A stretch of 7,847 bases of DNA. It comes from an uncultured Eubacteriales bacterium. GTDB lineage: Bacteria > Bacillota > Clostridia > Oscillospirales > Oscillospiraceae. The DNA is taken from the NCBI GenBank assembly GCA_900546515.1, contig URDG01000045.1, forward strand, positions 1 to 7,847. The letters are read 5' to 3'. The notes beneath the pieces are model-generated. The model saw nothing but the letters and a program-made list of their open reading frames with translations, ran no database searches and had not been told where the DNA came from. The position numbers and the translations under genes are program-made. Of this stretch, positions 1 through 5,364 are shown one piece after another. Each line of letters starts with the position of its first letter. Positions within the stretch are counted from its first letter, which is position 1.

Positions 1-1
1 G

Positions 2-358
2 AACGCTGCCGACTCTTTCGGAGAGAACGACCGCCGCACCCAAAACTGGCAGATCCAACTCAACAATGCCGAAGCCGCCCTCAACGACATGAACCGGGAG
101 CTGGACGAAAACGAAAAAGCCATCAAGGATGGCGGCAAGGCTGCGGAGGAATCCGGCAGTAAGTTTGAAGGCTTCGGCAAGGTTCTCAAAACCGTAGGTG
201 TGGCACTCGGTGCTGTGGCCGCCGCCGTAAAGCTCGGCAAAGAAGTCATCGCCGCCTATGCTGATTATGAACAGCTGGTCGGAGGTGTTGACACCCTGTT
301 CAAAGACTCATCGCAGGAGATCCAGCGGTACGCCGCCAACGCATGGTGCAGACCCTGA
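2..358 (+). pseudogene. Phage tail tape-measure protein, N-terminal fragment
   Basis: This frame is open from the window edge (base 2), so the true start lies outside; the first internal ATG is at 89. The visible protein has a charged, coiled-coil-like stretch (NAEAALNDMNRELDENEK) and then a Gly/Ala-rich hydrophobic helix (VGVALGAVAAAVKLG). It ends in the segment YEQLVGGVDTLFKDSSQE followed by YAANA, which I recognise as typical of the N-terminal region of tape-measure proteins of Clostridia siphophages. Those proteins set tail length and usually run to many hundreds of residues. Here the homology stops abruptly after AANA, the frame reads WCRP and stops at 356-358, and a recombinase begins in another frame at the same point. 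It is therefore a remnant with no expected function. Family assignment rests on motif recognition, not on a search. Confidence 0.75.
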
Positions 359-1101
359 TGGCCACCCGCAAAAAGGGCCGGAACCGCAAGAGCTCGGTCA
401 GCATTTTTTCCAGCAAGGTTAAGTGCGGCGATTGCGGCAGCTGGTACGGGCCGAAGGTCTGGCACAGCAACGACGCCTACCGGAAGGTCATCTGGCAGTG
501 CAACCACAAGTTCGACGGCCAGAAATGCGCCACCCCAACACTCACCGAGGATGAAATAAAAGAACTGTTCCTCTGGGCCGCCAATCAGGTAATTGACCAG
601 AAGGAACAGTTTATAGCCATATACAAGCAGGTCCTTTCAAGGAGCCTCGATACCATGGCCCTTGAGAGTGAGCTTTCGGATCTGGAAGCTGAGATCAACA
701 TTGCTGCCGAGCTCATTGATGAGTGCATCAAGGAAAACGCTCACGTAGCCATCGATCAGGCTGAATACCAGAAACGCTACGATGGTCTGGTGGCTCGGTT
801 CGATAAGGCCAAGGCCAGACACACCGAGGTCACTGACCTGATTGCCGAGTGCACGGCCAGAAGGCACCAGATCGAAACCTACCTGAGGGAGCTGCGGAAC
901 CGGGAGCCGCTGACGGAGTTCCGGGAAACAGACTGGCTGGCGATGGTGGACTACATCACCGTTCACAGCAAAAAGAATATCCGGGTGACCTTCAAGGAAA
1001 GGCTCCGGCGGAAAACAAGCTCTTGGGACAGCGGATTGAGAAAATCCTTACCAACGTTTTGCACCCAACTGCAGTTGATGGCAAATAAACCTTTTAATTA
1101 A
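343..1101 (+). pseudogene. Large serine recombinase, C-terminal fragment
   Basis: This is the C-terminal part of a resolvase/invertase-type large serine recombinase, the enzyme class that integrates and excises prophages and conjugative transposons. Counting from the ATG at 343, residues 28-62 form a recombinase zinc beta-ribbon (C28-x2-C31, C53-x8-C62). Residues of about 94-186 are a long charged coiled coil, and residues of about 193-213 are the characteristic end of these proteins (DWLAMVDYITVHSKKNIRVTFK). The N-terminal catalytic domain with its nucleophilic serine and the central recombinase domain are missing. Family members are usually about 500-550 aa; 252 remain. The ATG at 343 has no convincing ribosome binding site and sits on the join with the tape-measure fragment, so it is probably an internal Met of the parent gene. 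The last 38 or so residues look unlike the family and may be out of frame. Integration activity is not expected. Confidence 0.8.
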
Positions 1102-1110
1102 TAACGCCAA

Positions 1111-1153
1111 GGAAAAAGCGCGTAAGGGTGCTTTGAGCCGAACGAGCTTTTTC
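1111..1153 (-). terminator. Likely terminator of the GntR gene (possibly bidirectional)
   Basis: GAAAAAGC (1112-1119) is repeated inverted as GCTTTTTC (1146-1153), and pairing continues inward past one mismatch. On the minus strand the hairpin begins 5 nt after the GntR stop codon, and its 3' arm ends in a T-run, as in an intrinsic terminator. The loop is long (about 26 nt) and the stem AT-rich, so strength is uncertain. Read on the plus strand it could also end transcription from the recombinase remnant. Confidence 0.5.
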
Positions 1154-1158
1154 TGTTG

Positions 1159-1863
1159 TCACGCCCCGTAGAAACCAAGGTCGTTCTTCGCGACATCCAT
1201 GATTTGGTGCGTCTGCTCTATCGCGGAATCAATATCCTTATTCATAAGTGCCGAGAAGAGCGCAAGCTTTATTTCATACAGCTTCTTCACACCGCTGCGC
1301 TTGCAATAGAGTGACCACAGGTACTCGCCCTGCGTCTTAAAGGAATAGTATAGCAGCGGCAGCAGCACGTTGCCGGACATTATCGCAAGCTCATGGTGGA
1401 AGCTGAATACCCGCTCTGCGGCCTCGTCGGCGTTGCGTGCGTCACGGATGCTGTCAAGGATCGGACTGAGCTTTTCAAGCTCGGCCACGTCGTTCTTCTC
1501 GCACACAAGGCGCAGGCACAGGCACTCCATCGCGTCGCGCGTTTCGAGCAGGGATTTTACCTCGTTCTTCCTCATCGCGCCGCCGTTATAGCGCATGATG
1601 GCGATAAGCGTCTCAAGGCTGCCCTTACGCCGGTAGTCGCAGACGAACACGCCCTGCCGCGTGCGAATCTCAACAAAGCCGAGCTTCTCAAGCTCCACAA
1701 GCCCCGCGGAAATGACCGTCCTGCTGATGCCCATTTTTACCGACAGCTCCCGCGCCGGCGGCAGCTGCTCGCCGATAGCGAGCTCCCCGGAGAGTATCAT
1801 GTTTTCAATCTGCTGCACGAACAGCTCCGTCATGGACACCGCTACTATTTTATTGAACCCCAT
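1159..1863 (-). CDS. GntR-family (FadR/FCD subfamily) transcriptional regulator
   Basis: This 234-aa protein has the two-domain layout of FadR-subfamily GntR regulators, which are dimers that leave their operator when a carboxylic acid, acyl-CoA or similar small ligand binds. Residues of about 10-76 are the winged helix-turn-helix (GEQLPPARELSVKMGISRTV, then LEKLGFVEIRTRQGVFV). Residues of about 98-225 are the helical FCD ligand domain. Likely FCD metal or ligand positions are D110, the FHHEL stretch (H156/H157) and H219. The usual second-half EH pair reads EI (197-198), so one customary metal histidine seems absent. The ATG at 1863 has a GGGAGG box 5 nt upstream. The gene is divergent from the oxidoreductase operon, and both promoters carry a FadR-type palindrome. 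That supports autoregulation and control of the neighbouring operon (inference). The ligand is unknown, probably the substrate or product of that operon. Confidence 0.9.
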   Translation of the reverse strand: MGFNKIVAVSMTELFVQQIENMILSGELAIGEQLPPARELSVKMGISRTVISAGLVELEKLGFVEIRTRQGVFVCDYRRKGSLETLIAIMRYNGGAMRKNEVKSLLETRDAMECLCLRLVCEKNDVAELEKLSPILDSIRDARNADEAAERVFSFHHELAIMSGNVLLPLLYYSFKTQGEYLWSLYCKRSGVKKLYEIKLALFSALMNKDIDSAIEQTHQIMDVAKNDLGFYGA

Positions 1864-1868
1864 ATTTG

Positions 1869-1874
1869 CCTCCC
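1869..1874 (-). promoter_or_regulatory. Ribosome binding site of the GntR gene
   Basis: GGGAGG on the minus strand lies 5 nt before the ATG at 1863. It supports this start over the internal Met at residue 11. Confidence 0.75.
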
Positions 1875-1889
1875 AAACGCGGATTGCCT

Positions 1890-1902
1890 GTGGTCATACC
1901 AA
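1890..1902 (-). promoter_or_regulatory. Putative GntR (FadR-type) operator in front of the regulator gene
   Basis: TGGT-CAT-ACCA at 1891-1901 fits the TGGT-N3-ACCA palindrome known for FadR-subfamily regulators. Read on the minus strand, the 13-nt site matches the site at 2031-2043 at 11 of 13 positions. It lies about 14 nt downstream of the GntR -10 box, where a bound dimer would block initiation or elongation. Binding by this particular regulator is inferred from position and subfamily. Confidence 0.65.
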
Positions 1903-1916
1903 ATTCCACGTTTCAA

Positions 1917-1945
1917 ATTTTACCTGCAAGATGCTTAAAAGTCAA
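1917..1945 (-). promoter_or_regulatory. Sigma70 promoter of the GntR gene
   Basis: On the minus strand, TTGACT (-35, at 1940-1945) is followed after exactly 17 nt by TAAAAT (-10, at 1917-1922). Transcription would begin near 1910, roughly 45 nt before the GntR start codon and just upstream of the palindrome at 1890-1902. Confidence 0.7.
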
Positions 1946-1985
1946 GCGTAATGCTGACTATTCCGCTGAAAATACGGCAACAGCA

Positions 1986-2013
1986 TTGACCTTTTGCCGG
2001 TGATTGTTATAAA
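1986..2013 (+). promoter_or_regulatory. Sigma70 promoter of the oxidoreductase operon
   Basis: TTGACC (-35, 1986-1991), a 16-nt spacer and TATAAA (-10, 2008-2013) predict a start near 2020. The promoter points away from the GntR promoter, and the two -35 boxes are about 40 nt apart. The palindrome at 2031-2043 then lies in the early transcribed region. Confidence 0.7.
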
Positions 2014-2030
2014 ATGCACAGTACAAACAC

Positions 2031-2043
2031 GTGGTATTACCAC
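2031..2043 (+). promoter_or_regulatory. Putative GntR (FadR-type) operator in front of the oxidoreductase operon
   Basis: GTGGTA-T-TACCAC is a perfect 13-nt palindrome containing TGGT-N3-ACCA, the operator shape of FadR-subfamily GntR proteins. It sits 17 nt downstream of the -10 box and 20 nt upstream of the start codon. With the related site at 1890-1902 it forms one operator per divergent promoter. Repression by the adjacent GntR protein is the expected mode. Confidence 0.75.
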
Positions 2044-2048
2044 AAATT

Positions 2049-2055
2049 AAGGAGG
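2049..2055 (+). promoter_or_regulatory. Ribosome binding site fixing the oxidoreductase start at 2064
   Basis: AAGGAGG lies 8 nt before the ATG at 2064. A longer open frame from a GTG at 2031 exists, but that codon lies inside the operator and has no ribosome binding site, so 2064 is the start. Confidence 0.9.
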
Positions 2056-2063
2056 AGATACTG

Positions 2064-3599
2064 ATGCCAAAATATGATGCCGTTGTGATCGGCGCCGGAA
2101 ACGGAGGTCTTGCCGCAGCCTGCCGCATGGCAAAGGGTGGAAAAAAGACCCTGCTTATCGAGCGCCACAATATGCCCGGCGGCTGCGCCTCAAGCTTCCG
2201 TAGAGGCCGTTTTGAATTTGAAACGGCGCTGCACGAGATCTGTGAATGGGGCACAAAGGAAAACCCCGGCGGCTGCCGCAGGATCTGTGATGAGTTCGGC
2301 CTTGACATTCCGTGGCACATGGTTCCGGATAACTTCCGCGTTATCACCACCGCCTCCGACGGCAGGACGCATATCGACGCGACCCTCCCATGCACGGTAA
2401 AGGAGTTTGTCAATGAGATGGAGCGTCTTGTGCCCGGCTGCCGCAAATCCATACAGGATCTGTTCGACCTCGGCACGGAGTTTCACGCCGCCGGCGACTA
2501 CTCTCTGAGCGTCGCGGGCAAGACAGACCCGAAGTATATGCAGGAGCACTTCCCCAACTTCCTGCGGCTGGGCAGCTACACGGTCAACCGTGTGTTCAGG
2601 GCGATGAAGATGCCGAAGCTCGCGCAGGATATAATGAACACCTACTGGGGCTATCTCGGCGTCGACGCCGACCATCTGTCCTTCCTCCAGTACGTCAACA
2701 TGCTCTGGCTGTACGTAAACCACGGCGCGTGGATACCCGACAAGACCAGCAACGAGCTGACGACAGGGCTGCTCGAATGCTTCCGCAGCATGGGCGGCGA
2801 GGTGTGGATGAACTGCACCGCGACCGAGATACTCTTCGATGAGAGCAAGGCCGTCCGCGGCGTTAAGACTACCTGCGGCGAGGTCGAGACAAAACACATT
2901 CTCTGCAACATGAACCAGAACATGGTGTACGCCACGATGTGCCCGCCGGAGGTCGTACCGGAGCGCATGGTGAAGCTTGGCAATGCCCGCACCTATTCGG
3001 CGAGAATGTTCGTCGTATACATGGGGCTTGACAGGAGCGCCGAGGAACTCGGAATCCGCGATTACACCGTCTTCCTCCCGACCTCTGCCGACACGGCCAA
3101 GGAGTACGAATCCGGAAAAACCATCGCGACAAACTGCAACCAGGTCATGGTGTGCTACAACGTTGTGAACCCCGGCTTCTCACCGGAGGGTACCTGCGTT
3201 GTCTCCCTCACAAGCACCTTCATGGATGATGACTGGGCAAATGTAGATCCGGATGATTACGTAGAGACGAAGACCGCCTTTGCCGAGAAGCTGATAAAGC
3301 TTTTCGAGGAGCGCTATGGCGTTACCGTCACCCCGTACATTGAGGAGCTTGAGATCGCGACGCCGTGGACGATGTGCAACTATGTCAACGTTCCTCAGGG
3401 CGCGGCCTACGGTTTCGAGCTGAAGGACTGGGACAACATGATGCCGCGAATGATGATGATGGGTACAGAGTTTCCGGTAAAAGGACTGAAGTTTGTCGGT
3501 GCGGCAAGCATCCGCGGCGACGGCTACAACTCCGCGATATTCAGCGGAGATACGCTCGCAAAAAAGACTCTCGCAGAAATGAAAGAAGAGGAGGCTTGA
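2064..3599 (+). CDS. CrtI/RetSat-like FAD-dependent oxidoreductase
   Basis: This 511-aa flavoprotein belongs to the phytoene desaturase / carotenoid isomerase / retinol saturase superfamily (COG1233-like). The N-terminus is a dinucleotide-binding beta-alpha-beta fold (VVIGAGNGGLAAA; G10, G12, G15), ending in the acidic E33 that normally holds the FAD ribose. It is followed by the family signature MPGGCASSFRRG (37-48) and FEFETALHE. The C-terminal FAD-closing segment is present (GLKFVGAASIRGDGYNSAIFSGD, from about residue 474). There is no signal peptide or obvious membrane segment. The length matches the family and the gene is intact. It is first in an operon, followed after 4 nt by a ferredoxin-reductase-type protein. 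Members of this family desaturate, isomerise or saturate C=C bonds of lipids. A dedicated electron donor next door favours a reductive role (inference). No carotenoid genes are nearby, so carotenoid synthesis is unlikely. The substrate is unknown. Confidence 0.85.
   Translation: MPKYDAVVIGAGNGGLAAACRMAKGGKKTLLIERHNMPGGCASSFRRGRFEFETALHEICEWGTKENPGGCRRICDEFGLDIPWHMVPDNFRVITTASDGRTHIDATLPCTVKEFVNEMERLVPGCRKSIQDLFDLGTEFHAAGDYSLSVAGKTDPKYMQEHFPNFLRLGSYTVNRVFRAMKMPKLAQDIMNTYWGYLGVDADHLSFLQYVNMLWLYVNHGAWIPDKTSNELTTGLLECFRSMGGEVWMNCTATEILFDESKAVRGVKTTCGEVETKHILCNMNQNMVYATMCPPEVVPERMVKLGNARTYSARMFVVYMGLDRSAEELGIRDYTVFLPTSADTAKEYESGKTIATNCNQVMVCYNVVNPGFSPEGTCVVSLTSTFMDDDWANVDPDDYVETKTAFAEKLIKLFEERYGVTVTPYIEELEIATPWTMCNYVNVPQGAAYGFELKDWDNMMPRMMMMGTEFPVKGLKFVGAASIRGDGYNSAIFSGDTLAKKTLAEMKEEEA
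3589..3594 (+). promoter_or_regulatory. Ribosome binding site of the ferredoxin-reductase-like gene
   Basis: AGGAGG lies inside the last codons of the preceding gene, 9 nt before the ATG at 3604. With only 4 nt between the genes, translational coupling is likely. Confidence 0.8.
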
Positions 3600-3603
3600 G
3601 AAG

Positions 3604-4815
3604 ATGGCAGATAAGCTCAATTACAAGGTAGGCATGATCGGCGCGCTTGATATGCTCAGGTTCAAGAACATGCCCAAGGTGCGCGAAAAGGCGATACAGG
3701 CGGCCTCCTCCGCTCCGCTGCCGAAAACTCTCACCACCAACGAAAAGGCAAAGCAGCGCCACCCGGAGAAGCAGGAGGTCATCGTGGCCGAGATACGCCG
3801 GAACGGTGCCGATGCAAAGACGATCGTCCTCAAGACTGAGGATGGCTCCACCCTCGCCCCGTTCAGAGCCGGGCAGTACATCAGCGTATGCGTCCCCATA
3901 GGCAGCACCGTGACCACGCGCTCATATTCGCTCTGCTCGTCCCCGGCGTGGGCAAAACGCGGCGAATACAACATCACCGTCAAGCGCGACGACGCCGGCT
4001 TTGTCAGCCCGTACATTCAGGATCACTGGGTCGTCGGGCAGCATGTCACTATCTCCGGGCCGCAGGGTCACCTCTACTATGAGCGCCTGCGCGACGCGAA
4101 GAAGGTCGTAGCACTCGCGGGCGGCTCCGGCATCACTCCGTTCATGGGCATGGCATACGCCATCCGCGACGGCTTTGAGGACTTCGACCTGACGATACTT
4201 TTCGGCTCACGCACGGAAGACGGCATTGTCTACAAGAAAGAACTTGACGAGGTCTGTGCCGCCTGCGACAAGGTACACGTCGTGCATGTCCTGTCAGACG
4301 AGGAAAAGCCCGGCTATGAGCACGGCTTCATCACCGCCGAGCTTATCAAAAAGTACGGTGGCGAGGAGTACAGCGTCTTCATGTGCGGTCCGCAGGCGAT
4401 GTACAACTTCCTCGATGGCGAGATCGCAAAGCTCGGCCTGCGCCGCAAGTTCGTGCGCCGTGAGCTGTTCGGCATGATAAAGGACCCGTGGAATCAGCCC
4501 GGCTACCCGGAGGATATCCGCGGCAAGACCTTTAACCTTAAGGTCATTCAGTGCGGCAGGGAATACGACATCACCGCCTCCGCCGATGAGCCGCTGCTGA
4601 CCTCCATCGAGCGTGCGGGCATCGTCACTCCCTCCCGCTGCCGCAGCGGCGAGTGCTCATGGTGCCGCTCAAAGCTCGTCTCGGGTAAGGTCTTTGTCCC
4701 GGAAAAGACCGACGGCCGCCGCAGAGCCGATATCGAGTTTGGCTACATCCATCCCTGCGCGTCCTTCCCTATGTCCGACATTGTGCTCGACGTACCCAAC
4801 AGTACGCTTAAATGA
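3604..4815 (+). CDS. Ferredoxin-NAD(P)H reductase-like protein with C-terminal 2Fe-2S domain
   Basis: This 403-aa protein moves electrons from NAD(P)H through FAD to a 2Fe-2S cluster. Residues 1-57 are an N-terminal extension without a recognised domain. Residues of about 58-160 are the FAD-binding barrel, with the RSYS flavin motif (106-109). Residues of about 165-290 are the NAD(P)-binding domain, with GGSGITPF (173-180) and CGPQAMY (261-267). Residues of about 308-400 are a plant-type ferredoxin domain with C346-x4-C351-x2-C354-x30-C385. All expected cofactor residues are present. This order matches the reductase components of Rieske-type oxygenases and related flavohaemoglobin/CDP-reductase-type proteins. 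However, the partner here is a CrtI-like flavoprotein and no oxygenase is in sight. The simplest inference is a dedicated two-component electron chain feeding the upstream enzyme. The gene is co-transcribed under the same operator-controlled promoter and appears cytoplasmic. Confidence 0.88.
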   Translation: MADKLNYKVGMIGALDMLRFKNMPKVREKAIQAASSAPLPKTLTTNEKAKQRHPEKQEVIVAEIRRNGADAKTIVLKTEDGSTLAPFRAGQYISVCVPIGSTVTTRSYSLCSSPAWAKRGEYNITVKRDDAGFVSPYIQDHWVVGQHVTISGPQGHLYYERLRDAKKVVALAGGSGITPFMGMAYAIRDGFEDFDLTILFGSRTEDGIVYKKELDEVCAACDKVHVVHVLSDEEKPGYEHGFITAELIKKYGGEEYSVFMCGPQAMYNFLDGEIAKLGLRRKFVRRELFGMIKDPWNQPGYPEDIRGKTFNLKVIQCGREYDITASADEPLLTSIERAGIVTPSRCRSGECSWCRSKLVSGKVFVPEKTDGRRRADIEFGYIHPCASFPMSDIVLDVPNSTLK

Positions 4816-4834
4816 AAGCCTGTCTGTCAATCTG

Positions 4835-4863
4835 TTGCCATTTTGTGGGGCGGAGACTATAAT
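4835..4863 (+). promoter_or_regulatory. Sigma70 promoter of the 72-aa protein gene
   Basis: TTGCCA (4835-4840), a 17-nt spacer and a perfect TATAAT (4858-4863) lie between the reductase stop and the small gene. A transcript start near 4870 would give a leader of about 43 nt. I saw no TGGT-N3-ACCA palindrome here, so this gene may be expressed independently of the GntR regulator. Confidence 0.7.
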
Positions 4864-4899
4864 GTAGGCATCTGCAGGGCAACTCCGCGCAATAACGAA

Positions 4900-4905
4900 A
4901 AGGAG
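4900..4905 (+). promoter_or_regulatory. Ribosome binding site fixing the GTG start at 4913
   Basis: AAGGAG lies 7 nt before the GTG at 4913 and supports this non-ATG start. No ATG lies nearby in frame. Confidence 0.75.
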
Positions 4906-4912
4906 TATTGCC

Positions 4913-5131
4913 GTGGATTTCAGAAAGCTTACCGTCAAGGAGCTGCTTGACAATCCCGATACCGCCGCCGTTATCAAGGAGCTTGCGCCTCAACTGCTCA
5001 AGTACCCCATAAAACTGCTCGGCAAGAAAAAGTGCGGCGAGATCTTTGACAAGGTCGTCGCCACCGGCATCGTCCCCGAAGTAATAGCAAAGGAAGCGGA
5101 AGCGCGCATAAACAAGATACTCGCAAGCTGA
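4913..5131 (+). CDS. Small helical protein of unknown function, 72 aa
   Basis: This 72-aa protein begins with GTG behind a good ribosome binding site and its own near-consensus promoter, so it is very likely a real gene. It is charged, Lys-rich and probably all-helical, with no Cys pair, signal peptide or membrane segment (one Cys, in KKKCGE). The layout LTVKELLDNPDTAAVIKEL, then LLKYPIKLLG, then VVATGIVPEVIAKEAEARINKIL resembles a short three-helix module that I have seen appended to, or next to, various enzymes (ELL-NP-AKAVLEK... then a C-terminal EAI/EADL-type helix). That resemblance is from memory and is weak. It follows the oxidoreductase pair by 97 nt on the same strand, so it could be an accessory or assembly protein for those enzymes. 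No biochemical function can be assigned. Confidence 0.75.
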   Translation: MDFRKLTVKELLDNPDTAAVIKELAPQLLKYPIKLLGKKKCGEIFDKVVATGIVPEVIAKEAEARINKILAS

Positions 5132-5253
5132 TACATAGCAAACAGATATCCCCGGCGTCGGTATTATTCCAAAATCCGTACACCGCAAGACTCCTGTGCC
5201 ACATCGCTGCCGAGCATCTGAACGCTGGAATCCCACAATCGAATAAACAGAAA

Positions 5254-5292
5254 AAGGGCTTCCAAAGTCAGCAGTTGACCTCGGAAGCCCTT
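5254..5292 (+). terminator. Stem-loop, likely terminator of the small-protein gene
   Basis: AAGGGCTTCC (5254-5263) pairs perfectly with GGAAGCCCTT (5283-5292) across a 19-nt loop. An A-run precedes the stem and a modest T-rich stretch follows it. It lies about 120 nt after the 72-aa gene. It could equally be a structural element at the edge of the inserted restriction locus. Confidence 0.5.
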
Positions 5293-5308
5293 GATTTCAA
5301 GCCTTTTT

Positions 5309-5324
5309 CGGCACTTTTGTGCCG
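5309..5324. repeat. Short perfect hairpin CGGCAC-TTTT-GTGCCG
   Basis: A 6-bp GC-rich perfect stem with a TTTT loop, immediately upstream of the point where Mod homology begins. T-rich sequence lies on both sides (CTTTTT before, CTTTTCCTTTTT after), so it may be a second terminator or part of an element boundary. Confidence 0.45.
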
Positions 5325-5364
5325 GAGAGGGCTTTTCCTTTTTGTATCAAAATCAGCAGGAACA

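Larger units (their letters stand above)
5132..5364. other. Non-coding stretch with stem-loops between the small gene and truncated mod
   Basis: About 230 nt without a credible gene. One plus-strand frame is open through it into mod, but it has no ribosome binding site and no family-like residues. It contains two clear inverted repeats in its right half (listed separately). I see no promoter of quality for the restriction genes. Confidence 0.6.

Noticed and set aside
343..345. ATG at 343 as a true recombinase start
   Set aside because: It lies on the join with the tape-measure fragment, the catalytic domain is missing, and the residues after it match the interior of full-length recombinases.
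1393..1938. 181-aa plus-strand open frame
   Set aside because: Antisense to the GntR gene, which has clear domain signatures, a promoter and a ribosome binding site.
2031..2063. GTG start extending the CrtI-like protein by 11 residues
   Set aside because: The codon is part of the operator palindrome and has no ribosome binding site; AAGGAGG is spaced for the ATG at 2064, and the protein family begins at MPKYDAVVIG.
2190..2897. 235-aa minus-strand open frame
   Set aside because: Antisense shadow of the CrtI-like gene in GC-rich DNA, without a ribosome binding site or recognisable motifs.
2064..4815. Carotenoid biosynthesis or oxygenase locus
   Set aside because: The CrtI-like and reductase folds suggested it, but no crtB/crtE-like synthase, Rieske oxygenase or hydroxylase gene is present in the window.
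5275..5364. TTG start at 5275 as a genuine N-terminus of Mod
   Set aside because: It lies in the loop of a hairpin, lacks a ribosome binding site, and the first 30 residues do not resemble Mod proteins.
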